DNA of 64,000 nt from Bos javanicus. Taxonomy: Eukaryota > Chordata > Mammalia > Artiodactyla > Bovidae. Position numbers and translations under genes: made by a program. Positions 32,005 through 42,997 of the stretch are shown here, piece by piece. The stretch lies in contig NC_083876.1 in the NCBI RefSeq assembly GCF_032452875.1, forward strand, positions 4,278,001-4,342,000. Reading direction: 5' to 3'. The notes under the pieces were generated by a model. That model worked only from the letters and a program-made list of their open reading frames with translations, was not told where the DNA came from and made no database searches. Numbering within the stretch: position 1 is the stretch's first letter; each line of letters begins with the position of its first letter.

Positions 32005-35000
32005 TCATCCCCTTCTCCTCCTGCCCCCTGTCCCTGCCAGCATCAGAGTCTTTTCCAATGAGTCAACTCTTCGCATGAGGTGGCCAAAGTACTGGAGTTT
32101 CAGCTTTAGCATCACTCCTTCCAAAGAAATCCCAGGGCTGATCTCCTTCAGAATGCACTGGTTGGAACTCCTTGCAGTCCAAGGGACTCTCAAGAGTCTT
32201 CTCCAACACCACAGTTCAAAAGCATCAATTCTTCGGTGCTCAGCCTTCCTTATGGTCCTACTCTCACATCTATACATGACCACAGGAAAAACCATAGCCT
32301 TGACTAGACGAACCTTTGTTGGCAAAGTAACGTCTCTGCTTCTGAACATGCTATCTAGGTTGGTCATAACTTTCCTTCCAAGGAGTAAGCATCTTTTAAT
32401 TTCATGGCTGCAGTCACCATCTGTAGTGATTTTGGAGCCCAGAAAAATAAAGTCTCACATTGTTTCCACTGTTTCCCATTCTATTTCCCATGAAGTGGTG
32501 GGACCGGATGCCATGATCTTCATTTTCTGAATGTTGAGCTTTAAGCCAACTTTTTCACTCTCCTCTTTCACTTTCATCAAGAGGCTTTTTAGTTCCTCTT
32601 CACTTTCTGCCATAAGGGTGGTGTCATCTGCATATCTGAGGTTTTTGATATTTCTCCCAGCAATCTTGATTCCAGTTTGTGTTTCTTCCAGTCCAGCGTT
32701 TCCCATGATGTACTCTGCATATAAGTTAAATAAACAGGGTGACAATATACAGCCTGGACGAACTCCTTTTCCTATTTGGAACCAGTCTGTTGTTCCATGT
32801 CCAGTTCTAACTGTTGTTTCCTGACCTGCATACAAACTTCTCAAGAGGCAGATCAGGTGGTCTGGTATTCCCATCTCTTTCAGAATTGCCTAGAGTTTAT
32901 TGTGATCTACACAGTCAAAGGCTTTGGCATAGTCAATAAAACAGAAATAGATGTTTTTCTGGAACTCTTTTGCTTTTTCAAGGACCCAGCGGATGTTGGC
33001 AATTTGATCTCTGGTTCCTCTGACTTTTCTAAAACCAGTTTGAACATCAGGAAGTTCACAGTTCACATATTGCTGAAGCCTGGCTTGGAGAATTTTGAGC
33101 ATTACTTTACTAGTGTGTGAGATGAGTGCAATTGTGTGGTAGTTTGAGCATTCTTTGGCATTGCCTTTCTTTAGGATTGGAATGAAAACTGACCTTTTCC
33201 AGTCCTGTGGCCACTGCTGAGTTTTCCAAATTTGCTGGCATACTGAGTGCAGCACTTTCACAGCATCATTTTTCAGGATTTGGAATAGCTCAACTGGAAT
33301 TCCATCACCTCCACTAGCTTTGTTCCTAGCGATGCTTTCTAAGGCCCACTTGACTTCACATTCCGGGATGTCTGGCTCTAGGTCAGTGATCACACCATCG
33401 TGATTATCTGGGTCATGGAGATCTTTTTGTACAGTTCTTCTGTGTATTCTTGCCATCTCTTTTTAATATCCTCTGCTTCTGTTAGATCCATACCATTTCT
33501 GTCCTTTATCAAGCCCATCTTTGCATGAAATGTTCCTTTGGTATCTCTGATTTTCTTGAAGTGATCCCTAGTCTTTCCCATTCTATTGTTTTCCTCTATT
33601 TCTTTGCATTGATCACTGAAGAAGGCTTTCTTATCTCTTCCTGATATTCTTTGGAACTCTGCATTCAGATGTTTATATCTTTCCTTTTCTCCTTTGCTTT
33701 TTGCTTCTCTTGTTTTCACAGCTATTTGTAAGGCCTCCCCTGACAGCCATTTTGCTCTTTTGTATTTCTTTTCTATGGGAATGGTCTTCATCCCTGTCTC
33801 CTGTACAATGTCACAAACCTCATTCCATAGTTCATCAGGCACTCACTCTATCTATCAGATCTAGGCCCTTAAATCTATTTCTCACTTCCACTGTATACAT
33901 ATAAGGGATTTGATTTAGGTCATACCTGAATGGTCTAGTGGTTTTCCCTACTTTCTTCAATTTAAGTCTGAATTTGGCAATAAGGAGTGCATGGTCTGAG
34001 CCACAGTCAGCTCCTGGTCTTGTTTTTGCTGACTGTATAGAGCTTCTCCATCTTTTGCTGCAAAGAATATAATCAATCTGATTTCAGTGTTGACCATCTG
34101 GTGATGTCCATGTGTAGAGTCTTTTCTTGTGTTGTTGGAAGAGGGTGTTTGTTATGACCAGTGCATTTTCTTGGCAAAACTCTATTAGTCTTTGCCCTGC
34201 TTCATTCCGTATTCCAAGGTCAAATTTGCCTGTTACTCCAGGTGTTTCTTGACTTCCTACTTTTGCATTCCAGTCCCCTATAATGAAAAGGGCATCTTTT
34301 TGGGGTGTTAGTTTTAAAAGGTCTTGTAGGTCTTCATAGAACCGTCAACTTCAGCTTCCTCAGCATTACTGGCTGGGACATAGACTTGGATTACTGTGAT
34401 ACTGAATGGTTTGCCTTGGAAACGAACAGAGATCATTCTGTCATTTTTGAGATTGCATCCAAGTGCTGCATTTCAGAATCTTTTGTTGACCATGATGGCC
34501 ACTCCATTTCTTCTGAGGGATTCCTGCCTGCAGTAGTAGATATAATGGTCATCTGAGTTAAATTCACCCATTCCAGTCCATTTCAGTTCGCTGATTCCTA
34601 GAAAGTCGACATTAACTCTTGCCATCTGTTGTTTGACCACTTCCAATTTGCCTTGATTCATGGACCTGACATTCCAGGTTCCTATGCAATATTGCTCTTT
34701 ATAGCATCGGACCTTGCTTCTATCACCAGTCACATCCAGAGCTGGGTATAGTTTTTGCTTTGGCTCCATCCCTTCATTCTTTCTGGAGTTATTTCTCCAC
34801 TGATCTCCAGTAGCATATTGGGTACCTACTGACCTGGGGAATTCCTTTTTCAGTATCCTATCATTTTGCCTTTTCATACCGTTCATGGGGTTCTCAAGGC
34901 AAGAATACTGAAGTGGTTTGCCATTGCCTTCTCCGGTGGACCACATTCTGTCAAATCTCTCCACCATGACCTGCCCGTCTTTGGTTACCCCACGGGCATG

Positions 35001-35024
35001 GCTTAGTTTCATTAAGTTAGACAA
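32005..35024 (-). pseudogene. BovB polyprotein pseudogene (APE endonuclease, RT)
   Basis: The frame is split into at least five open pieces: 34473-35024, 33390-33842, 32890-33456, 32455-32874 and 32005-32367. The first carries the endonuclease start with TWNVRSM and SELKWTG. The disrupted region around 33980-34010 still encodes GSDH, the C-terminal catalytic motif. The 32890-33456 piece has motif-A FIDYAKAFD. The 32455-32874 piece has RYADDTTLM, the RT active site, with both aspartates kept. Frameshifts near 34320, 33840 and 33430 and a stop near 32888 make it inactive. The good motif preservation suggests decay only after insertion. Confidence 0.93.
34882..34935 (-). other. Bov-A-like block inside BovB 5' region
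   Basis: Complement-strand GCAAGAATACTGAAGTGG and CCATTGCCTTCTCC match the core of the Bov-tA/BOV-A SINEs in this window. It belongs to the BovB leader, not to a separate SINE insertion, since no SINE head, tail or duplication is present. Confidence 0.8.
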
Positions 35025-35057
35025 AGCTGTGGTCCTAGTGTGCTATATTAGGCTAAG

Positions 35058-35220
35058 GAAAACAGCACAGATGGACAACTAATAACTCTAACAAAGCATT
35101 AATTTGATTTGTAACACTAATAGTGTTATTTTATTTACTTTTTATTTGAAAGATGATTGCTTTACACAATTTTGTTGTCTTCTGTCAAACCTCAACATGA
35201 ATCAGCCATAGGTATACATA
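35058..35220. repeat. Duplicated block, left copy
   Basis: This 163-bp block includes AGATGGACAACTAATAACT, ACACTAATAGT and, at its right side, the complement of a ruminant L1 3' end (AACATGAATCAGCCATAGG). A diverged copy in the same orientation is at 37556-37716. Confidence 0.85.
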
Positions 35221-37555
35221 TATCCCCTCCTTTTTGAATCTCCCTCCCATCTCCCTCCCCATCCCACCCTTCTAGGTTAATATAGAGCCCCTCTTTGAGT
35301 TTCCTGAACCATACATCAAATTCCTGTTGGCTATCTATTTTATATATGGTAATTTAAGTTTCCACGTTACTCTTTTTATGCATTTCACCCTCTCCTCCCC
35401 TTTCGTCATGTCCATATATCTATTCTCTATGTCTGTTTCTCCATTGCTGCCTGTAAATAAATTATTCGGTACCATTTTTCTAGATTCCTTATATATATGT
35501 TAGAATACTATATTTCTTTCTCTTTCTGACTTACTTCACTCTGTATAATAGTTTATAAATACATTCACCTCATTAGAACTGACAAAAATGTGTGTCTTTT
35601 TTATGGCTGAGTAATATTCTATCATGTATATGTACCACCTCTTCTTTATCCATTCATCTGTCAATGGACATCTAGGTTGCTTCCACGTTTTAGCTATTAT
35701 AAACAGTGCTGGAATGAACAATGGGCTATATGTGTCTTTTTCAATTTTGGTTTCCTCAGGATATAAGCCTAGGAGCAGGGTTGTTGGGTCATATGGTGGT
35801 TTTATTCCTAGATTTTCAGGAATCTTCATATTGTCTACCATACTTGCTATATCAATTTTCATTCCCACCAACAATGCAAGAACATTTCCTTTGACCCACA
35901 CCCTCCCCAGCATTTATTGTTTGTAGAATTTTTGATGATGGTCATCTTGACTGGTGTGAGGTGATATCTCATTGTAGTTTTGATTTGCACTTATCAGGAA
36001 ATGGCAACCCACTCCAGTGCCCTTGCCTGGAGAATCCCATGGATGGAGGAGCCTGGTGTCCATGGGGTCACAAAGAGTTGGACACGACTGAGCAACTTCA
36101 CTTTCAATAATGAGTGATTCTGAGCATCTTCTCATGTGTTTGTTAGCCATCTGTATGTCTTCTTTAGAGAAATATCTGCTTAGGTCCTTTACCCACTTTT
36201 TGATTGGGCTGTTTGTTTCCTGGTAATGAGTTGCATGAGCTGCTTGTATATTTTGGAAATTAATCCTTTGTCAGTTGTTTCATTTGCTATTATTGTCTCC
36301 CATTCTGAGTGTTGCCTTTTCACCTTGCTGTGCAAAGTTTCCTTTGCCTTGCTAAAACTTTTAAGTTTAATCAGGTCCCACTAGTTTACTTTGGTTTTTT
36401 TTTCCATTACTCTAGGAGGTGGGCCATAGATGATCTTGTTTTGATTTATGTAATCAAGTGTTCTGCCTAAGTTTTTCTCTAAGAATTTTATAGTTTCTGA
36501 TCTTACATTTAGGTCTTTAATTCATTTTGAGTTTATCTTTGCATATGGTGTTAGGAAGTGTTTTAATTTCATCCTTTTACATGTAGCTGTCCAGTTGCAG
36601 CATTTATTGAAGAGTCTTTTTCTCATTGTATATTTTTGCCTCCTTTGTCAAAAATTAGGTACCCATAGTCACATGAGTTTATTTCTGGGCTTTCTATCTT
36701 GTTCCATTGGTCTATATTTCTGTTTTTGTGCCAGTACCATACTGTTTTGATGACTATAGCTTTGTAGTATAATGTGAAGTCAAGAAGGTTGATTCCTCCA
36801 GCTCCATTCTTCTTTCTCAAGACTGCTTTGGCTATTCAGGGTCATTTGTGCTTCCACATGAACTGTGAAATTTTTGTTCTAAGTCTGTGAAAAATGCCAT
36901 TTGTAATTTGACAAGGATCACACTGACTCTGTAGATTGCATTGTACAGTCATTTTCAAAATATTGATTGTTTTTACCCAGGAACATGGAATATCTCTCCA
37001 TCTATTTATATCATCTTTGATTTCTTTCATCAATGTCTTATAATTTTCTGTGTACAGTTCTTTTGTCTCCTTTGTCTCCTTAGGTAAGTTTATTCATAGA
37101 TATTTTATTCTTTTTTTTTTTCTTGCATTGGTGAATGGGATTGATTCCTTAATTTCTTTTTTCTTATATTTCATTGTTAGTATATAGAAATGCAAGTGAT
37201 TTCTGTGTATTGATTTTGTGTACTGGGACTTTGCTAAATTCACTGATTAGCTCTAGTAATTTTCTGATACTATTTTTAGGGTTTTCTATGTACAGTATCA
37301 TTTCACCTGCAAATGGTGAGAGATTTACTTCTTTTCTGATCTGTATTCTTTTTCTTTCTTTTTCTTCTATGATTGCTATAGCTAGGACTTCTGAAACTAT
37401 GTTGAATAATAGTGGTAAAAGTGGACACTGTTGTCTTGTTCCTGATTTTAGAGGGAATGTGTTCAGGTTTTCACCTTTGAGAATAATGTTTGATGTAGGC
37501 TTATCATATATGGTCTTTTCTATGTTGAGGTAGGTTCCTTCTATGCCCATTCGCA
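35135..37555 (-). mobile_element. Ruminant-type L1, 2.4 kb, antisense, 5'-truncated
   Basis: It reads from the 3' UTR (GATTGCTTTACACAATTTTG, then CCTCCCATCTCCCTCC) through ORF2 toward the reverse transcriptase. It includes GTTCCATTGGTCTATATTTC and GTTGAATAATAGTGGTAAAAG, and stops at 37555. ORF2 pieces remain open on the minus strand, for example 37164-37565 and 35536-35913, but the frame is broken. A SINE sits at about 35996-36114. Confidence 0.88.
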
Positions 37556-37565
37556 GAAAAGACAA
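35536..37565 (-). pseudogene. L1 ORF2 pseudogene (RT and C-terminus)
   Basis: Minus-strand open pieces cover 37164-37565 (133 codons), 36842-37033, 36623-36820 and 35536-35913 (125 codons). The last contains the L1 ORF2 C-terminal-type sequence with EYYSAIKKTH. The first encodes part of the RT domain, but the catalytic FADD box is altered (FAGEM-like at about 37290-37320). L1 ORF2 would nick DNA and reverse-transcribe. This copy lacks the endonuclease and is frameshifted. Confidence 0.8.
35996..36114 (+). mobile_element. Bov-tA SINE, 5'-truncated
   Basis: The core CAACCCACTCCAGTGCCCTT to GACACGACTGAGCAACTTC lies inside the antisense L1 and lacks the tRNA-like head. A few bases are missing after GCCTGGTG. 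Confidence 0.9.
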
Positions 37566-37716
37566 TAGATGGACAACTAATAACTATAAAATTATATTAT
37601 TTGATTTGAGACACTAATAGTATTTTTAAATGTATGTTTTGATGGAAGGATAAAATTTTGCAGAATTGTATCGGTATCTGTGAAGCACCAACATGAATCA
37701 GCCATAGATGTACATA
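37556..37716. repeat. Duplicated block, right copy
   Basis: This 161-bp block is a diverged direct copy of 35058-35220. It shares AGATGGACAACTAATAACT (37567-37585) and the L1-end sequence ACATGAATCAGCCATAG, and it follows immediately where the antisense L1 stops. Confidence 0.85.
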
Positions 37717-37851
37717 GTTGTTTTATATAAATGATACTATGACAAAAGGAGAAAGGATACTAAGCTATTTAGGAGTAATATTTCTATATATCATTGGAAT
37801 TAATCAAGTATAAACCTAAAGCAAATTCTGGATTAATTATCCAGAGTTAAT

Positions 37852-38012
37852 AATTTTTATTATTATTATTATTAAATAATAAATTATAATTAATTATATT
37901 TATTTTATTTTATTATTTTAATAATTGATAATATATTATCAACTATTATTAAGATAATACTTATTTTATTACTAATGAATAATACTTTATTATTAAAATA
38001 ATAAACCAAAAT
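37852..38012. repeat. AT-only low-complexity (TTA/AAT)
   Basis: TTA triplets and longer AT-only sequence run within the L1 inter-ORF spacer, with almost no G or C. Confidence 0.9.
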
Positions 38013-38247
38013 TATTAATATTTATGGGGTAAGGGTGTGCTAAATACTAGAGCAACCACTAAAATATCCTAAAAAAAACAGTAAAAATTGTTTTTTAAAA
38101 GTGTAGATAGATGCTTCATTAGAAAATATCTGTTTAATGCAAAGAAAAAAGTACAGGAAGGGAAGAGGAAGAGAAAAGACATGAGACAAATAGAAAATAA
38201 AAAGTAACATAGCAATCTCATCAAAAGACATAGATTGTTAGACTCTT

Positions 38248-38660
38248 AACTATCCTGGTGCTGTGAACCAATATCTAATCATGGTTTTGATAAGCATTAA
38301 TTTGAGGATGAATGATGCTGAACATCTTTTCATGTGCTTACTAAAGATTTGTATGCATTCCTTGGAGAAATATCTATTTATTTTTCCCATTTAAAAATTG
38401 TGTTGTTATTTCATTATTGAGTTGTAAAGCTTCTTTAGATTTTCCACATAGGTTCTTTATCTGATATTTGATTTGCAAATATTTTCTTCCATTTTCTCTG
38501 TGGTTTGTCTTTTTACTCCTATGATCATGTCCTTTAAAGATTTTGCTTTTGATAAAGTCCAATCTCTCTTTTTTTTTTCTTTTATTCTTTATGCTTTTGA
38601 TGTCATATCTAAGAATTATTTGCCAAATCCAAGGCCATAAAGTATTACTTAATATATTTA
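38248..38660 (-). mobile_element. L1 ORF2 segment in inverted orientation
   Basis: The complement of L1 ORF2 near its 3' end reads from CAATATCTAATCATGGTTTTG through GATGCTGAACATCTTTTCATG to CCAAATCCAAGGCCATAAAG. Its left edge is, in L1 order, adjacent to the start of the sense segment at 38661. Confidence 0.82.
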
Positions 38661-39335
38661 GGTAACAAAATGCCAAGTCAAAAGGTCAGATAACAGCAAG
38701 TGTTGGCAAAGACATGGAGAAACAAGAATGCATGCACTGCTGGTGGGAATTATAGCAGTACCATCACTTTAGAAAACAGGGTGAAAATTCTCTAAATATT
38801 AATCAAGTGTTACCTTAAGACTCATAAAATCTACTTCTAGGTATATACCCAAGAGAAATGAAAAGATATGTATACCCAAAACCAAACACAGAAAATATCA
38901 CATATGGTGATAGAAAAAACATATATACAAATATTTATAGCAACATTATTTATAATATATAAATAATGGAACCAACATAAAGTCCATGAGTTAGTAAATG
39001 GATCATGAAATGCTATCAATACCATGGCATACTTTTAGCCACAGAAAGGAATGTGAACCTATCTAGTTACATAAGGCCACCTATTATATTTAATTCATAT
39101 GAAATGTCCTGAATATGGAAATATATATAGTAGATTAATGGTTGTTTGCATCTGTGGAGTGGGGTTTGAAGTGTCAGTAGCTAATAGCTATTTTTTTGAA
39201 GAGGTATTAAAAACAAGATAGTAATTGCATACATTTCTGAATATATTAAAATTCATTGAATTGTATACTTTGCATGGATGAATTTCACAACATTTAAATT
39301 ATATCTCAGTAATGTTGAAAAATATAAATTCTTTA
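38661..39335 (+). mobile_element. L1 3' end (ORF2 end and 3' UTR), sense
   Basis: It starts at GTCAGATAACAGCAAGTGTTGG-type sequence (about 38683) and continues with CTGCTGGTGGGAATTATAGC, ATACCCAAGAGAAATG and the 3' UTR ending near TCAGTAATGTTGAAAAATA. Together with 38248-38660 it forms one L1 with an internal inversion. Confidence 0.82.
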
Positions 39336-39778
39336 ATTTCATCATATTGAAGCAAATATGACTACAAATTCTCTATCACCAAAGCTCATGAAAACATTCA
39401 GTTAATAAGAGTACGGCATCCTCCTGTACAGCTAGACTTAAATTCAATAATGCAAACTGGGTACTTTGAGGAAGAGGAAAAAGAATGGGGGCTCCCATGC
39501 AAATGTCTGACAAAGTAGGGCTTTGAACAGGATTCATACTATTTTTATTTATATAGTTAGCCTCCTTTCTATGACTTTTTAGTGGATTCTACACTTTTTG
39601 TTTCAGATAGTTTTTTGGCAGAGAAGAGTTGAGCTTTAAGAGGTGACATGGATTTAGATGATAAATTGGTGATATGGATTGTTTTCAGATCAGAATAAAC
39701 TGAACTTATTATTAATAATGTGTTTATTTCTGAAAATAAGCTTGCTTTATTTTTTATTGTAATTATATGAGATGACTT
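39336..39778. other. No gene or repeat recognised
   Basis: AT-rich sequence with no supported feature. Confidence 0.5.
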
Positions 39779-39779
39779 G

Positions 39780-40169
39780 ATGCTGAAGAATTGATACTTT
39801 TGAATAGTGGTGCTAGAGAAGACTCTTGAGAATGCCTTGGACAACAAGGAGATAAAACCACTCAATCCTAAAGGAAATCAGTCTTGAATATTCCTTGGAA
39901 AGTTTGATGCTGAAGTTGAAGCTCCAATACTTTGTCCATCTGATGCAAAGAGCCAGCTCATTGGAAAGGACCCTGATTAAGGGAAAGATTGAGGGCAGGA
40001 AGATAAGGAGGTGACAGAGAATGAGATGGTTGGATGGCATCACTGATTCAATGGACATGACTTTTCAGAAACTCCAGGAGGCAATGAAAGACCAGGATGC
40101 CTGGTATACTGCAGTTCTTGGGATCTCAAAGAGTCAGACATGACTTAGTGACTGAACAACAACAACAAT
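39780..40169 (+). mobile_element. BovB 3' fragment with (AAC)n tail
   Basis: The sense 3' end starts at GAAGAATTGATACTTTTGAA and finishes with GTGACTGAACAACAACAACAA. It is more diverged than the copies at 30007 and 31854. Target duplication was not resolved. Confidence 0.9.
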
Positions 40170-40479
40170 ATAAAATGATGAATATAAATTGAATTATTTC
40201 AGTAATTATTTCACAATATATTTAAATAAAACTTTTGGCTGTATGTCTTAATCTTATGTAGAGATGCATGCCACTTATTTCTCAGTAAAACTGCAAAAAA
40301 TAATTTTGGGGGGAAATCAGGCAAAGTGTAACTTGTTTACAAGCATTAAAAATAAGTCAAATATTCTTGCTTAAAACGAATGGTTAAAGTGGAAAAAAAA
40401 AAAGCATATAATTTCCTAGAGTGGTGGAAAATAGATTCCTGTAGGAAATGACTTATTGGAAAGAAATATAATCTAGTAT
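40170..40479. other. No gene or repeat recognised
   Basis: AT-rich sequence with no supported feature. Confidence 0.5.
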
Positions 40480-40484
40480 AATAT

Positions 40485-40770
40485 TTAAAAGCTTGGACCC
40501 AGGAACCATAAGGTGTACATAAATATGCCTCCAAAATTGGCTCGTAATTAAGACTATGAACAACTTAGCCTCTCTATGCCTCCTTTTTTCTCCCTAAAAT
40601 AGTGTCTACTCTATAAGATAGAAATATTTGAATGGATTCGAATAAAGCCTTTAAAATTGTTTGATATTTAGTAAGTATTTAAACAGTGTCTACTCTATAA
40701 GATAGAAATATTTGAATGGATTCAAATAAAGCCTTTAAAATTGTTTGATATTTAGTAAGTATTTAATATA
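40485..40770 (+). mobile_element. MIR SINE carrying an 84-bp tandem duplication
   Basis: A decayed MIR is visible in GACTATGAACAACTTAGCCTC, written here in part, and in the following core. Its 3' part is present twice: 40601-40684 and 40685-40766 (the end of the second is slightly shortened). The two units differ at about one internal base (CGAATAAA versus CAAATAAA). Confidence 0.75.
40601..40766. repeat. 84-bp tandem duplication, two units
   Basis: AGTGTCTACTCTATAAGATA starts each unit, at 40601 and 40685. The near identity contrasts with the age of the MIR around it, so the duplication is much younger than the SINE. Confidence 0.97.
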
Positions 40771-42289
40771 TATTATTAGGCAATGTGTGATGGAGCTGTC
40801 CTGTGGAACAGGAAAGAGATGTCCTGGTTTAGCTGGAAAAAGAATAATATCCAAAAGAATATGTTAGAACTGTGCTATTTTCCTAGTATCTAATACTTTA
40901 GAACAGCTACAGACTAAAATTTGCTGCCTCAACACATTAATATTTACATTTTAAGACTTCTCAAGGATTATCATAGCAAATTTGTGTAGCAGGTAATATT
41001 TAGACTTAGTTTTAAAGATCTCTTGTGAATTCTGGACTGTTTATATATATATATATATATGATTCTCTGGTGTGTATTGTTTTATATCCTACAGATGTTT
41101 GGCTAAAAATGTTTCATGCCAAATTGGTTGATATAAGTGATTTATGTATTCTAGTTTGACAAATGGAGGAAGAACAGGAAACTTGACCTTTTACACATAT
41201 TCACAGTAAGTAAAAAATTCCTTTGTTATAAAATATTTAATAGTAATTCATCTGTTACATCTGTAAAAGGTAACCTTCTGAGAGTGAATGTTCAGTTTAA
41301 AAGATGCTCATTAACTTGAAAGAATCCATTAAGTTTTTAGCTAATCTGTTTTCGAGTAAGGGAGGTCAATAAAATGTCAAGATTTTAAATTCAAATTAAA
41401 TTAACTATGCTTTGTGAAAACATTTCTATTCAAAACCTCCTACAAGATGTGACAAGGCTTAACCTTTGTGGAATTATTCCCCCACTGCTTGATACCTGTT
41501 TAAAGAAAAGTACTTTTTAATCTGATAACATTCTGACTACTCCTATACAGCCTAAGCATTATAGAAAATGATGAAATGCTACTAATTTCAATATACAAAA
41601 CTTTAACTTTCTGGATCCTAAGACTGGGATCATAAGCATGTGTACACACACACACACATACACACCCCCATCTAACCCATTTACAACTATACACTTAAGG
41701 GTAGATTTTAAAAAATGGCTTGCTTGCTAAGAATTCAAGGTTGGTTATTATTATATTATATTTAATATAATTATTATCATAATTCAAGACTGGATTATTG
41801 TAACTTCATTTATCTTCTAAGTTTTGGTAGTATACTCTTTTAACCTTTTTTTAATTGTCTTATTTGAGAGTTTAAAACATGTAGACTTATTACATTTTAA
41901 TAAAGTAATTTTTACTATGTCTTTAATAATACTGAAATCTTAGGACATGTCAACTATTTATAATCTTTTTTATTTATTTTGATAAAATTATAAAATAAAT
42001 TTATATTTAAAAATTATAAGGTTTTTAAAAATAAGGACATTAAAATTTTCCTTGATAAAAAAAATTAATATTTTGCTTTTTAAATTTTCACTAGAGTGTA
42101 CTTTATTTCTATTTTTATTTTCTCCTCAATGCAATGGGCTAATAAGTACAAAGCACTTCTGTAACCCTTTGAACAATAAATTGGAGCAATTAGCAGAGAA
42201 GATCAATGAAACTGAAAAATAAATAGAGGATTATAGCTACCATCATCCATTAGTTTGCCTGATGATGCTACCAGAATACCTCATCTATA
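40771..42289. other. No gene; two microsatellites
   Basis: This is mostly unique-looking DNA. A (TA)n tract is at 41042-41060 and a CA tract at about 41641-41668. AT-rich stretches occur at about 41740-42070. Confidence 0.5.
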
Positions 42290-42455
42290 GTACTGTTGAT
42301 ATTTGCATCTGGTAGATTGTCCTGTATTTCCTTGAATGATAAAGGTATTCATGGCTTCTACATCAATGATGGTAATAGCATACGCATACCTTAGATGTGA
42401 CAATAGAAAATACCTCAAGTCATTGCTAAATATCCCCTATGTGACTGTCACCTTA
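42290..42455 (-). mobile_element. MER20-type hAT DNA transposon fragment
   Basis: GATTGTCCTGTATTTCCTTG, CATGGCTTCTAC, ATGTGACAATAGAAAATACC and CATTGCTAAATATCCCC follow the order of MER20 in complement. It is decayed and lacks clear termini. A short (TA)n follows at about 42456-42475. Confidence 0.6.
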
Positions 42456-42997
42456 TATATGTATATATATATATAGACGTCTACATTTGACTTTTAAAAC
42501 CTTTTAACTTTATTTTTCAAGCATCTATAAAAGTCAGAACAACAATAGCAGTCATCATGCCTCTATTATCTTGTTTCAACTATTGTTAACATATAGCCAG
42601 TTTTGTTTCATCCACTCTTCCATTGGTCTGTTTTATTTCCTTTTGTGAATTACTGTAAAAGCAAATCCTAAACATTGTTAGTATTTCTTCCACAAAGACC
42701 TCAGATAATTCTACAGTAATATATATTCACTGAGTCCCTTTTTAAACCTAATAAATTTAGGTTCATTCAAAATTGAAGCCCATTATCATGTCCTATGAAC
42801 AGGCCCTTTTTGATATCTGCAAAGAACTGGTCACAACGTCAATAGATAAAGTGAGATTTGTGGGATTTGCAATGGTACACAAGAGGTGTATAAGAAGACC
42901 ATTACCCCAAATATTCAAAACATCTTATTCCTTAACATGAAATGTCCCATTATTGTTCAGATTCCTCAGATTTACTAAGTGAATTAATTAATTATTT

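Larger units (their letters stand above)
31846..35049 (-). mobile_element. Near full-length BovB LINE, 3.19 kb, 8-bp target duplication
   Basis: Bases 31854-35041 are a minus-strand BovB from the 3' end (CAGATCAGATCAGTCACTC) through reverse transcriptase and endonuclease coding sequence to a 5' leader. They are enclosed by GCTATATT at 31846-31853 and 35042-35049. The length of 3188 bp matches the roughly 3.2 kb known for the family, so little or nothing was lost at insertion. Its left target duplication overlaps the right duplication of the preceding SINE. The 5' part (about 34882-34935) resembles the body of the Bov-A SINEs. Confidence 0.95.
28500..38242 (+). mobile_element. Old L1 (L1M class), sense, 5' UTR to start of ORF2, interrupted
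   Basis: The 5' UTR-like sequence (about 28500-29440) contains AATAGCTGAAGG-like and GGAAATCAGTTGTTCA motifs of mammalian L1 5' ends. ORF1 remnants follow at about 29540-29990, 30510-30905 and 31110-31400. The inter-ORF spacer lies at about 31400-31605 and 37717-38230, ending in AAAGACATAGATTG at the start of ORF2. It is broken by a 64-bp L1 end, BovB, three SINEs, a full-size BovB and a ruminant L1. No ORF1 frame is open. The left boundary is approximate. Confidence 0.75.

Noticed and set aside
31877..32530. A 217-codon plus-strand frame
   Set aside because: It is the antisense read-through of the BovB 3' region. The same protein-like pattern appears at every antisense BovB end (16705-17181, 30003-30386).
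41095..41212. An exon-like segment with CTACAG before and CAGTAAGT after
   Set aside because: All three frames contain stops within the segment. No neighbouring exons are seen.
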